Origin: Diplolepis rosae
Lineage: Eukaryota > Arthropoda > Insecta > Hymenoptera > Diplolepididae
NCBI GenBank assembly: GCA_030998225.1
Contig: JAPYXD010000170.1
Span: forward strand, 186,001-250,000
Direction of reading: 5' to 3'
Length of the DNA stretch: 64,000 nucleotides
Below, piece by piece: positions 25,801 through 39,800 of the stretch. A program made the position numbers and the translations under genes. The notes below the pieces were generated by a model that had not been told where the DNA came from, did not search any database, and saw only the letters and a list, made by a program, of their open reading frames with translations. Positions within the stretch are counted from its first letter, which is position 1; each line of letters starts with the position of its first letter.

Positions 25801-28800
25801 AAAATCGTATTTAAACTATCGTAGGTCAAGTACGAAGTTATATTGTTCGGTTTCATCTCTTCATGCTGTATTGAGTCGTGTATTATCAGAGATGTCAAAT
25901 ACCAGAATAACAGTTTTTAGCTTCACGAGAAGTGAAAATATTCACATATTATGCAATGTTTTCATATTGTCTAGTGTCGAACCTAAAAAAGTGAAATATG
26001 TCAAAAACCTAAAAATCGTATCCACATTTTCGTATGTTAAACAAAAAGTTTTATTGTTCGCTTTCATCCTTTTATGCTATATTGAATCGTGTATTATCAA
26101 AAATATCAAATATGCGAATAACTGTTTTTAGCTTCACAAGAAGTAAAAATGATCACATGCTACGCAATGTTATGCAATATTATGCATATTATGCTATGTT
26201 TGCATATTGTCCAGTGTCGAAACTAAAAAAGTGAATTATGTCAAAAACCTAAAAATCGTATCCGCATTTTCGTATATTAAACAAAAAGTTTTACTGTTCG
26301 CTTTGATCATTTTATGCTATATTGAATAGTGTATTATCAAAAATATCAAATATGCGAATAACTGTTTTTAGCATCTCGAGAAGTAAAAATGATCACATAC
26401 TAAGCAATGTTTGAGTAATCTTTAGTTTCGAACCTTGAAACGTGAATGCTTAATAAACTGAAAAATCGTATTTACACTTTCGTAGGTCAAGTACGAAGTT
26501 ATATTGTTCGGTTTCATCTCTTCATGCTGTATTGAATCGTGTATTATCAGATTATCATCATTCTGCAATGTTTGCATATTGTCTAGTGTCGAACCTAAAA
26601 AAGTGAAATATGTCAAAAACCTAAAAATCGTATCCACATTTTCGTATGTTAAATAAAAAGTTTTATTGCTCGCTTTCATCATTTTATGCTATATTGAATC
26701 GTGTATTATCAAAAATATCAAATATGCGAATAACTGTTTTTAGCATCACGGGAAGTAAAAATGTTCACATACTACGCAATGTTTGAGTAATGTTTAGTTC
26801 GTGTAATCGTGTATTATCAGAGATGTCAAATACCAGAATAACAGTTTTTAGCTTCACGAGAAGTGAAAATATTCACATAGTATACAATGTTTTCATATTA
26901 TCTAGTGTCGAACCTAAATAAGTGAATTATGTCAAAAACCTAAAAATCGTATCCACATTTTCGTATGTTAAACAAAAAGTTTTATTGTTCGCTTTCATCC
27001 TTTTATGCTATATTGAATCGTGTATTATCAAAAATATCAAATATGCGAATAAATGTTTTTAGCTTCACGAGAAGTAAAAATGATCACATGCTACGCAATG
27101 TTATGCAATATTATGCATATTATGCAATTTTTGCATATTGTCCAGTGTCGAAACTAAAAAAGTGAATTATGTCAAAAACCTAAAAATCGTATCCGCATTT
27201 TCGTATATTAAACAAAAAGTTTTACTGTTCGCTTTGATCATTTTATGCTATATTGAATAGTGTATTATCAAAAATATCAAATATGCGAATAACTGTTTTT
27301 AGCATCTCGAGAAGTAAAAATGATCACATACTAAGCAATGTTTGAGTAATGTTTAGTTTCGAACCTTGAAACGTGCATGCTTAATAAACTGAAAAATCGT
27401 ATTTACACTTTCGTAGGTCAAGTACGTAAGTAGTTATATTGTTCGGTTTCATCTTTGCATGCTATATTGAATGGTGTATTATCGAAGTTGCCAAATATGA
27501 GAATAACAGTTTTTAGCTTCGCGAGAAGCAAAAATATTCACATATTATGCAATTTTTTCATATTGACTAGTGTCGAACCTTAAAAAGTGAATTATGTCAA
27601 AAACCTAAAAATCGTATCCACATTTTCGTATGTTAAATAAAAAGTTTTATTGTTGGCTTTCATCCTTTTATGCTATATTGAATGGTGTATTATCAAAAAT
27701 ATCAAATATGCGAAAAACTGTATTAGCTTCACGAGAAGTAAAAATGATCACATACTAAGCAATGTTTGAGTAATCTTTAGTTTCGAACCTTGAAACGTGA
27801 ATGCTTAATAAACTGAAAAATCGTATTTACACTTTCGTAGGTCAAGTACGAAGTTATATTGTTCGGTTTCATCTCTTCATGCTGTATTGAATCTTGTGTT
27901 ATCAGAGATGTCAAATACCAGAATAATAGTTTTTAGCTTCACGAGAAGTGAAAATATTCACATATTATGCAATGTTTTCATATTGTCTAGTGTCTAACCT
28001 TAAATAGTGAATTATGTCAAAAACCTAAAAATCGTATCCAGATTTTCGTATGTTAAACAAAAAGTTTTATTGTTCGCTTTGATCATGTTATGCTATATTG
28101 AATCGTGTATTATCAAAAATATCAAATATGCGAATAACTGTTTTTAGCATCTCGAGAAGTAAAAATGATCACATACTAAGCAATGTTTGAGTAATCTTTA
28201 GTTTCGAACCTTGAAACGTGAATGCTTAATAAACTGAAAAATCGTATTTACACTTTCGTAGGTCAAGTACGAAGTTATATTGTTCGGTTTCATCTCTTCA
28301 TGCTGTATTGAATCTTGTGTTATCAGAGATGTCAAATACCAGAATAATAGTTTTTAGCTTCACGAGAAGTGAAAATATTCACATATTATGCAATGTTTGC
28401 ATATTGTCTAGTGTCGAACCTAAAAAAGTGAAATATGTCAAAAACCTAAAAATCGTATCCACATTTTCGTATGTTAAACAAAAAGTTTTATTGTTCGCTT
28501 TCATCCTTTTATGCTATATTGAATCGTGTATTATCAAAAATATCAAATATGCGAATAAATGTTTTTAGCTTCACGAGAAGTAAAAATGATCACATGCTAC
28601 GCAATGTTATGCAATATTATGCATATTATGCTATTTTTGTATATTGTCCAGTGTCGAAACTAAACAAGTGAATTATGTCAAAAACCTAAAAATCGTATCC
28701 GCATTTTCGTATATTAAACAAAAAGTTTTACTGTTCGCTTTGATCATTTTATGCTATATTGAATAGTGTATTATCAAAAATATCAAATATGCGAATAACT

Positions 28801-31180
28801 GTTTTTAGCATCTCGAGAAGTAAAAATGATCACATACTAAGCAATGTTTGAGTAATCTTTAGTTTCGAACCTTGAAACGTGAATGCTTAATAAACTGAAA
28901 AATCGTATTTACACTTTCGTAGGTCAAGTACGAAGTTATATTGTTCGGTTTCATCTCTTCATGCTGTATTGAATCGTGTATTATCAGAGATGTCAAATAC
29001 CAGAATAACAGTTTTTAGCTTCACGAGAAGTGAAAATATTCACATAATCTGCAATGTTTGCATATTGTCTAGTGTCGAACCTAAAAAAGTGAAATATGTC
29101 AAAAACCTAAAAATCGTATCCACATTTTCGTATGTTAAATAAAAAGTTTTATTGCTCGCTTTTATACTTTTATGCTATATTGAATGGTGTATTATCAAAA
29201 ATATCAAATATGCGAATAACTGTTTATAGCATCACGAGAAGTAAAAATGATCACATACTAAGCAATGTTTGAGTAATGTTTAGTTTCGAACCTTGAAACA
29301 TGCATGCTTAATAAACTGAAAAATCGTATTTACACTTTCGTAGGTCAAGTACGTAAGTAGTTATATTGTTCGGTTTCATCTTTGCATGCTATATTGAATG
29401 GTGTATTATCGAAGTTGCCAAATATGAGAATAACAGATTTTAGCTTCGCGAGAAGTAAAAATATTCACATATTATGCAATGTTTGCATATTATCTAGTGT
29501 CGAACCTAAAAAAATGAATTATGTCAAAAACCTAAAAATCGTATCCACATTTTCGTATGTTAAATAAAAAGTTTTATTGTTCGCTTTCATCCTTTTATGC
29601 TATATTGAATCGTGTATTATTAAAAATATCAAATATGCGAATAAATGTTTTTAGCTTCACGAGAAGTAAAAATGATCACATACTAAGCAATGTTTGAGTA
29701 ATCTTTAGTTTCGAACCTTGAAACGTGAATGCTTAATAAACTGAAAAATCGTATTTACACTTTCGTAGGTCAAGTACGAAGTTATATTGTTCGGTTTCAT
29801 CTCTTCATGCTGTATTGAATCTTGTGTTATCAGAGATGTCAAATACCAGAATAACAGTTTTTAGCTTCACGAGAAGTGAAAATATTCACATATTATGCAA
29901 TGTTTTCATATTGTCTAGTGTCGAACCTAAAAAAGTGAAATATGTCAAAAACCTAAAAATCGTATCCACATTTTCGTATGTTAAACAAAAAGTTTTATTG
30001 TTCGCTTTCATCCTTTTATGCTATATTGAATCGTGTATTATCAAAAATATCAAATATGCGAATAACTGTTTTTAGCTTCACGAGAAGTAAAAATGATCAC
30101 ATGCTACGCAATGTTATGCAATATTATGCATATTATGCAATTTTTGCATATTGTCCAGTGTCGAAACTAAAAAAGTGAATTATGTCAAAAACCTAAAAAT
30201 CGTATCCGCATTTTCGTATATTAAACAAAAAGTTTTACTGTTCGCTTTGATCATTTTATGCTATATTGAATAGTGTATTATCAAAAATATCAAATATGCG
30301 AATAACTGTTTTTAGCATCTCGAGAAGTAAAAATGATCACATGCTACGCAATTTTTGAGTAATTTTTAGTTTCGAAACTTGAAACGCGCATGCTTAATAA
30401 TCTTAAAAATCGTATTTACACTTTCGTAGGTCAAGTACGAAGTTATATTGTTCGGTTTCATCTCTTCAAGCTATATTGAATCCTATATTATCGAATATGT
30501 CAAATACCAGAATAACAGTTTTTAGCTTCACGAGAAGTGAAAATAATCAGATATTATGCAATGTTTGCATATTGTCTAGTGTCGAACCTAAAAAAGTGAA
30601 ATATGTCAAAACCTGAAAATCGTATCCACATTTTCGTATGTTAAACAAAAAGTTTTATTGTTCGCTTTCATCCTTTTATGCTATATTGAATCGTGTATTA
30701 TCAAAAATATCAAATATGCGAATAACTGTTTTTAGCTTCACGAGAAGTAAAAATGATCACATGCTACGCAATGTTTGAGTAATTTTTAGTTTCGAACCTT
30801 GAAACGTGCATGCTTAATAATCTCAAAAATCGTAATTACACTTTCGTAGGTTTAGTACGAAGTTATAGTGTATTCTCGAAGTTGCCAAATATGAGAATAA
30901 CAGTTTTTAGCTTCGTGAAAGTAAAAATGTTCACATATTATGCAATTTTTGCATATTGTCTAGAGTCGAACATAAAAAAGTGAATTTTGTCAAAAACCTA
31001 AAAATCGCATTCGCATTTTCGTATGTTCAACAAAAAGTTTTATTGTTTTATGTCTTCGTTTTTTTACTATTGAATAGTGTCTTATATAATTTATGATTAA
31101 TAAACTGAAAAATCATATTTACACTTTCGTAGGTCAAGTACAATGTTATATTGTTCCGTTTTTTATCTTTGCATGCTATA
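22833..31180 (+). repeat. Expanded HOR copy 5 (8348 bp)
   Basis: It opens like copies 2 and 3 (A, B, A-d13 23253, B-d35 23451, H 23626, T 23836, A 23944, X 24155). The X segment then recurs at 26082, 27013, 28519 and 30026, five in all against two in copy 2. It also has A-d49 at 26532, T at 26694, and B+4 at 24816, 27253 and 29180. It ends with B-d35 30686, A 30861 and a slightly altered B-d101 at 31070. The extra length is repeated rounds of the X-B-A module. Confidence 0.8.
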
Positions 31181-34100
31181 TTGAATGGTGTATTATCAGA
31201 GATGTCAAATACCAGAATAACAGTTTTTAGCTTCACGAGAAGTGAAAATATTCACATAATCTGCAATGTTTGCATATTGTCTAGTGTCGAACCTAAAAAA
31301 GTGAAATATGTCAAAAACCTAAAAATCGTATCCACATTTTCGTATGTTAAACAAAAAGTTTTATTGTTCGCTTTCATCCTTTTATGCTATATTGAATGGT
31401 GTATTATCAAAAATATCAAATATGCGAATAACTGTTTATAGCATCACGAGAAGTAAAAATGATCACATACTAAGCAATGTTTGAGTAATCTTTAGTTTCG
31501 AACCTTGAAACGTGAATGCTTAATAAACTGAAAAATCGTATTTACACTTTCGTAGGTCAAGTACGAAGTTATATTGTTCGGTTTCATCTCTTCATGCTGT
31601 ATTGAATCGTGTATTATCAAAGTTGTATTATGTATTATCAGATAGTTTTTAGCTTCACGAGAAGTGAAAATATTCACATATTATGCAATGTTTGCATATT
31701 GTCTAGTGTCGAACCTAAAAAAGTGAATTATGTCAAAAACCTAAAAATCGTATCCAGATTTTCGTATGTTAAACAAAAAGTTTTATTGTTCGCTTTGATC
31801 ATGTTATGCTATATTGAATCGTGTATTATCAAAAATATCAAATATGCGAATAACTGTTTTTAGCATCTCGAGAAGTAAAAATGATCACATACCAAGCAAT
31901 GTTTGAGTAATCTTTAGTTTCGAACCTTGAAACGTGAATGCTTAATAAACTGAAAAATCGTATTTACACTTTCGTAGGTCAAGTACGAAGTTATATTGTT
32001 CGGTTTCATCTCTTCATGCTGTATTGAATCTTGTGTTATCAGAGATGTCAAATACCAGAATAATAGTTTTTAGCTTCACGAGAAGTGAAAATATTCACAT
32101 ATTCTGCAATGTTTGCATATTGTCTAGTGTCGAACCTAAAAAAGTGAAATATGTCAAAAACCTCAAAATCGTATCCGCATTTTCGTATGTTAAATAAAAA
32201 GTTTTATTGTTCGCTTTCATCCTTGTATGCTATATTGAATCGTGTATTATCAAAAATATCAAATATGCGAATAACTGTTTTTAGCTTCACGAGAAGTAAA
32301 AATGATCACATGCTACGCAATGTTTGAGTAATTTTTAGTTTCGAACCTTGAAACGTGCATGCTTAATAATCTTAAAAATCGTAATTACACTTTCGTAGGT
32401 GTAGTAAGAAGTAATATTGTTCGTTTTCATCTTTTCATGCTATATTGAATTGTGGCTTATCGATGTAGCCAAAAATGAGAAAAACAGTTTTAAGCTTCGC
32501 GAGAAGTAAAAATATACACATATTATGCAATGTTTGCATATTATCTAGAGTCGAACCTAAAAAACTGACTTCTGTCAAAAACCTCAAAAACGAATCCGCA
32601 TTTTCGTATGTTAAACACAAAGTTTTATTGTTCGCTTTCATCCTTTTATGCTATATTGAATCGTGTATTATCAAAAATATCAAATATGCGAATAACTGTT
32701 ATTAGCTTCACGATAAGTAAAAATGATCACATACTAAGCAATGTTTGAGTAATTTTAAGTTTCGAACCTTGAAACATGCATGCTTAATAAACTGAAAAAT
32801 CATATTTACACTTTCGTAGGTCAAGTACAATGTTATATTGTTCGGTTTCATCTTTGCATGCTATATTGAATGGTGTATTATCGAAGTTGCCAAATATGAG
32901 AATAACAGTTTTTAGCTTCGCGAGAAGTAAAAATGTTCACATATTATGCAATTTTTGCATATTGACTAGTGTCGAACCTTAAAAAGTGAAATATGTCAAA
33001 AACCTAAAAATCGTATCCACATTTTCGTATGTTAAACAAAAAGTTTTATTGTTCGCTTTCATCCTTTTATGCTATATTGAATCGTGTATTATCAAAAATA
33101 TCAAATATGCGAATAACTGTTTTTAGCATCACGAGAAGTAAAAATGATCACATACTACGCAATGTTTGAGTAATTTTTAGTTTCGAACCTTGAAACGTGA
33201 ATGCTTAATAAACTGAAAAATCGTATTTACACTTTCGTAGGTTTAGTACGAAGTTATATTGTTCGGTTTCATCTCTTCAAGCTATATTGAATCCTATATT
33301 ATCGAAGATGTCAAATACCAGAATAACAGTTTTTAGCTTCACGAGAAGTGAAAATATTCACATATTATGCAATGTTTGCATATTGTCTAGTGTCGAACCT
33401 AAAAAAGTGAAATATGTCAAAAACCTAAAAATCGTATCCGCATTTTCGTATGTTAAACAAAAAGTTTTATTGTTCGCTTTCATCATTTTATGCTATATTG
33501 AATCGTTAATTATCTAAAATATCAAATATGCGAATGACTGTTTTTAGCATCACGAGAAGTAAAAATGATCACATGCTACGCAATGTTTCAGTAATGTTTA
33601 GTTTCGAACTTTGAAACATGCATGCTTAATAAACTGAAAAATCTTATTTACACTTTAGTAGTTAAATTACAATTTTATATTGTTCGGTTTCATCTTTTCA
33701 TGCTATATTGAATGGTGTATTATCAGAGATGTCAAATACCAGAATAACAGTTTTTAGCTTCACGAGAAGTGAAAATATTCACATAATCTGCAATGTTTGC
33801 ATATTGTCTAGTGTCGAACCTAAAAAAGTGAAATATGTCAAAAACCTAAAAATCGTATCCACATTTTCGTATGTTAAACAAAAAGTTTTATTGTTCGCTT
33901 TCATCCTTTTATGCTATATTGAATCGTGTATTATCAAAAATATCAAATATGCGAATAACTGTATTTAGCTTCACAAGAAGTAAAAATGATCACATGCTAC
34001 GCAATGTTTGAGTAATTTTTAGTTTCGAACTTTGAAACATGCAAGCTTAATAAACTGAAAAATCGTATTTACACTTTCGTAGGTCAAGTACAAAGTTATA

Positions 34101-35363
34101 TTGTTCGGTTTCATCTTTTCATGCTATATTGAATGGTGTATTATCGAAGTTGCCAAATATGAGAATAACAGTTTTTAGCATCACTAGAAGTAAAAATGTT
34201 CACATACTACGCAATGTTTGAGTAATGTTTAGTTCGTGTAATCGTGTATTATCGAAAATGCCAAATATGAGAATAACAGTTTTTAGCTTCGCGAGAAGTA
34301 AAAATATTCACATATTCTACAATGTTTTCATATTATCTAGTGTCGAACCTAAATAAGTGAATTATGTCAAAAACCTAAAAATCGTATCCACACTTTCGTA
34401 TGATAAATAAAAAGTTTTATTGTTCGCTTTCATCCATTTATGCTATATTGAATGGTGTATTATCAAAAATATCAAATATGCGAATAACTGTTTTTAGCTT
34501 CACAAGAAGTAAAAATGATCACATGCTACGCAATGTTTGAGTAATCTTTAGTTTCGAACCTTGAAACGTGAATGCTTAATAAACTGAAAAATCGTATTTA
34601 CACTTTCGTAGGTTTAGTACGAAGTTATATTGTTCGGTTTCATCTCTTCAAGCTATATTGAATCCTATATTATCGAAGATGTCAAATACCAGAATAACAG
34701 TTTTTAGCTACAGGAGAAGTGAAAATAATCAGATATTATGCAATGTTTGCATATTGTCTAGTGTCGAACCTAAAAAAGTGAAATATGTCAAAAACCTCAA
34801 AATCGTATCCGCATTTTCGTATGTTAAATAAAAAGTTTTATTGTTCGCTTTCATCCTTTTATGCTATATTGAATGGTGTATTATCAAAAATATCAAATAT
34901 GCGAATAACTGTTTTTAGCTTCACGAGAAGTAAAAATCATCACATGCTACGCAATGTTTGAGTAATTTTTAGTTTCGAACCTTGAAACGTGCATGCTTAA
35001 TAATCTCAAAAATCGTAATTACACTTTCGTAGGTTTAGTACGAAGTTATAGTGTATTATCGAAGTTGCCAAATATGAGAATAACAGTTTTTAGCTTCACG
35101 AGAAGTGAAAATATTCACATATTATGCAATGTTTTCATATTGTCTAGAGTCGAACATAAAAAAGTGAATTTTGTCAAAAACCTAAAAATCGCATTAGCAT
35201 TTTCGTATGTTCAAGAAAAAGTTTTATTGCTTTATGTCTTCGTTTTTTTTACTATTGAATCGTGTCTTATCTATGTTATGCTTAATACACTGAAAAATCA
35301 TATTTACACTTTCGTAGGTCAAGTACAATGTTATATTGTTCGGTTTCATCTTTACATGCTATA
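31181..35363 (+). repeat. HOR copy 6 (4183 bp), mostly plain dimers
   Basis: Plain A/B dimers (31181, 31602, 32024, 32445, 32866, 33287, 33708) are followed by T 34129, A 34237, B 34448, A 34658, B-d35 34869, A 35044 and B-d101 35255. There is no X, A-d13 or A-d49. The composition is intermediate between the complex HOR to the left and the regular dimers to the right. The A unit at 31602 has a rearranged head in which the tattatcaga motif is duplicated (also at 35785 and 38700). Confidence 0.8.
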
Positions 35364-36804
35364 TTGAATGGTGTATTATCAGAGATGTCAAATACCAGAA
35401 TAATAGTTTTTAGCTTCACGAGAAGTGAAAATATTCACATATTATGCAATGTTTGCATATTATCTAGTGTCGAACCTAAAAAAGTGAAATATGTCAAAAA
35501 CCTAAAAATCGTATCCACATTTTCGTATGTTAAACAAAAAGTTTTATTGTTCGCTTTCATCCTTTTATGCTATATTGAATCGTGTATTATTAAAAATATC
35601 AAATATGCGAATAAATGTTTTTAGCTTCACGAGAAGTAAAAATGATCACATACTAAGCAATGTTTGAGTAATCTTTAGTTTCGAACCTTGAAACGTGAAT
35701 GCTTAATAAACTGAAAAATCGTATTTACACTTTCGTAGGTCAAGTACGAAGTTATATTGTTCGGTTTCATATCTTCATGCTGAATTGAATCGTGTATTAT
35801 CAGAGATGTATTATGTATTATCAGATAGTTTTTAGCTTCACGAGAAATGAAAATATTCACAAATTCTGCAATGTTTGCATATTGTCTAGTGTCGAACATA
35901 AAAAAGTGAAATATGTCAAAAACATAAAAATCGCATTCGCATTTTCGTATGTTAAACAAAAAGTTTTATTGTTCGCTTTCATCCTTTTATGCTATATTGA
36001 ATAGTGTATTATAAAAAATATCAAATATGCGAATAACTGTTTTTAGCATCTCGAGAAGTAAAAATGATCACATACTAAGCAATGTTTGAGTAATCTTTAG
36101 TTTCGAACCTTGAAACGTGAATGCTTAATAAACTGAAAAATCGTATTTACACTTTCGTAGGTCAAGTACGATGTTATATTGTTCGGTTTCATCTCTTCAT
36201 GCTGTATTGAATCTTGTGTTATCAGAGATGTCAAATACCAGAATAATAGTTTTTAGCTTCACGAGAAGTGAAAATATTCACATATTCTGCAATGCTTGCA
36301 TATTGTCTAGTGTCGAACCTAAAAAAGTGAAATATGTCAAAAACCTAAAAATCGTATCCGCATTTTCGTATGATAAACAAAAAGATTTAATGTTTGCTTT
36401 CATACTTTTCTGCTATATTGAATCTTGTATTATCAAAAATATCAAATATGCGAATGACTGTTTTTAGCTTCACGAGAAGTAAAAATGATCACATGCTACG
36501 CAATGTTTGAGTAATTTTTAGTTTCGAACCTTGAAATGTGCATGCTTAATAATCTTAAAAATCGTAATTACACTTTCGTAGGTTTAGTACGAAGTATATT
36601 AGTGTATTATCGAAGTTGCCAAATATGAGAATAACAGTTTTTAGCTTAGCGAGAAGTTTAAATAATCACATATTATGCAATGTTTGCATATTATCTAGAG
36701 TCGAACCAAAAAAGAGAATTATGTCAAAAACCTAAAAATCGTATCCGCATTTTCGTATGTTAAACAAAAAGTTTTATTGTTCGCTTTCATCCTTTTATGC
36801 TATA
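35364..36804 (+). repeat. Last HOR-type segments before the regular dimer zone
   Basis: A 35364, B 35575, A 35785 (rearranged head), B 35997, A 36207, a variant B-d35 at 36418 (junction near 36592-36606) and an A from about 36595. No B-d101 appears after 35363, and B-d35 does not recur until 53733. This is therefore where the zone-1 organisation ends. Confidence 0.75.
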
Positions 36805-39800
36805 TTGAATCGTGTATTATCAATAATATCAAATATGCGAATAAATGTTTTTAGCTTCACGAGAAGTAAAAATGATCACATACTACGCAATGTTTGAGTA
36901 ATTTTTAGTTTCGAACCTTGAAACGTGAATGCTTAATAAACTGAAAAATCGTAATTACACTTTCGTAGGTTTAGTACGAAGTTATATTGTTCGGTTTCAT
37001 CTCTTCAAGCTATATTAAATCCTATATTATCGAAGTTGTCAAATACAAGAATAACAGTTTTTAGCTACAGGAGAAGTGAAAATATTCAGATATTATGCAA
37101 TGTTTGCATATTGTCTAGTGTCGAACCTAAAAAAGTGAAATATGTCAAAAACCTAAAAATCGTATCCGCATTTTCGTATGTTAAACAAAAAGTTTTATTG
37201 TTCGCTTTCATCCTTGTATGCTATATTGAATCGTGTATTATCAAAAATATCAAATATGCGAATGACTGTTTTTAGCTTCACGAGAAGTAAAAATGATCAC
37301 ATGCTACGCAATGTTTGAGTAATTATTAGTTCCGAACCTTGAAACGTGCATGCTTCATAATCTTACACATCGTAATTACACTTTCGTAGGTTTAGTACGA
37401 AGTTATATTGTTCGGTTTCATCTCTTCAAGCTATATTGAATCCTGTATTATCGAAGTTGCCAAATATGAGAATAACAGTTTTTAGCGTCGCGAGAAGTAA
37501 AAATATTCACATATTCTGCAATGTTTGCATATTATGTAGTGTCGAACCTAAAAAAATGAATTATGTCAAAAACCTAAAAATCGTATCCGCATTTTCGTAT
37601 GTTAAACAAAAAGTTTTATTGTTCGCTTTCATCCTTTTATGCTATATTGAATCGTGTATTATCAAAAATATCAAATATGCGAATAACTGTTATTAGCTTC
37701 ACGATAAGTAAAAATGATCACATGCTACGCAATGTTTCAGTAATTTTTAGTTTCGAACCTTGAAACATGCATGCTTAATAAACTGAAAAATCATATTTAC
37801 ACTTTGGTAGGTCAAGTACAATGTTATATTGTTCGGTTTCATCTTTGCATGCTATATTGAATGGTGTATTATCGAAGTTGCCAAATATGAGAATAACAGG
37901 TTTTAGCTTCGCGAGAAGTAAAAATGTTCACATATTATGCAATTTTTGCATATTGTCTAGTGTCGAACCTAAAAAAGTGAAATATGTCAAAAACCTAAAA
38001 ATCGTATCCACATTTTCGTATGTTAAACAAAAAGTTTTATTGTTCGCTTTCATCCTTTTATGCTATATTGAATCGTGTATTATCAAAAATATCAAATATG
38101 CGAATAACTGTTATTAGCTTCACGAGAAGTAAAAATGATCACATACTAAGCAATGTTTGAGTAATCTTTATTTTCGAACCTTGAAACGTGAATGCTTAAT
38201 AAACTGAAAAATCGTATTTACACTTTCGTAGGTCAAGTACGAAGTTATATTGTTCGGTTTCATCTCTTCATGCTGTATTGAATCGTGTATTATCGAAATT
38301 GCCAAATGTGAGAATAACAGTTTTTAGCATCACGAGAAGTAAAATATGTTCACATACTACGCAATGTTTGCATATTGTCTAGTGTCGAACCTAAAAAAGT
38401 GAAATATGTCAAAAACCTAAAAATCGTATCCGCATTTTCGTATGTTAAACAAAAAGTTTTATTGTTCGCTTTCATCCTTTTATGCTATATTGAATCGTGT
38501 ATTATTAAAAATATCAAATATGCGAATAACTGTTTTTAGCATCACGAGAAGTAAAAATGATCACATACTAAGCAATGTTTGAGTAATCTTTAGTTTCGAA
38601 CCTTGAAACGTGAATGCTTAATAAACTGAAAAATCGTATTTACACTTTCGTAGGTCAAGTACGAAGTTATATTGTTCGGTTTCATCTCTTCATGCTGTAT
38701 TGAATGTTGTGTTATCAGAGATGTATTATGTATTATCAGATAGTTTTTAGCTTCACGAGAAATGAAAATATTCACATATTCTGCAATGTTTGCATATTGT
38801 CTAGTGTCGAACCTAAAAAAGTGAAATATGTAAAAAATCTAAAAATCGTAACAGCAGATTCGGATGTTTAACAAAATGTTTTATTGTTCGCTTTCAACAT
38901 TTTATGCTATATTGAATCGTGTATTATCAAAAATATCAAATATGCGAATAACTGTTTTTAGCATCTCGAGAAGTAAAAATGATCACATACTAAGCAATGT
39001 TTGAGTAATCTTTAGTTTCGAACCTTGAAACGTGAATGCTTAATAAACTGAAAAATCGTATTTACACTTTCGTAGGTCAAGTACGAAGTTATATTGTTCG
39101 GTTTCATCTCTTCATGCTGTATTGAATCTTGTGTTATCAGAGATGTCAAATACCAGAATAATAGTTTTTAGCTTCACGAGAAGTGAAAATATTCACATAT
39201 TATGCAACGTTTGCATATTGTCTAGTGTCGAACCTAAAAAAGTGAAATATGTCAAAAACCTAAAAATCGTATCCGCATTTTCGTATGATAAACAAAAAGT
39301 TTTATTGTTCGCTTTCATCCTTGTATGCCATATTGAATCGTGTATTATCAAAAATATCAAATATGCGAATAAATGTTTTTAGCTTCACGAGAAGTAAAAA
39401 TGATCACATGCTACGCAATGTTTGAGTAATGTTTAGTTTCGAAACTTGAAACGCGCATGCTTAATAATCTTAAAAATCGTAATTACACTTTCGCAGGTTT
39501 AGAACGAAGTATTATTGTTCGGTTTCTACATTTTATGCTATATTTAATTGTGTATTATCTAAGTTGCCAAATATGAGAATAACAGTTTTTAGCTTCGCGA
39601 GAAGTAAAAATTTTCACATATTATGCAATGTTTGCATATTATCTAGTGTCGAACCTGAAAAAGTGAATTATGTCAAAAACCTCAAAATCGTATCCGCATT
39701 TTCGTATGTTAAACAAAAAGTTTTATTGTTCGCTTTCATCCTTTTATGCTATATTGAATCGTGTATTATCAAAAATATCAAATATGCGAATAACTGTTTT

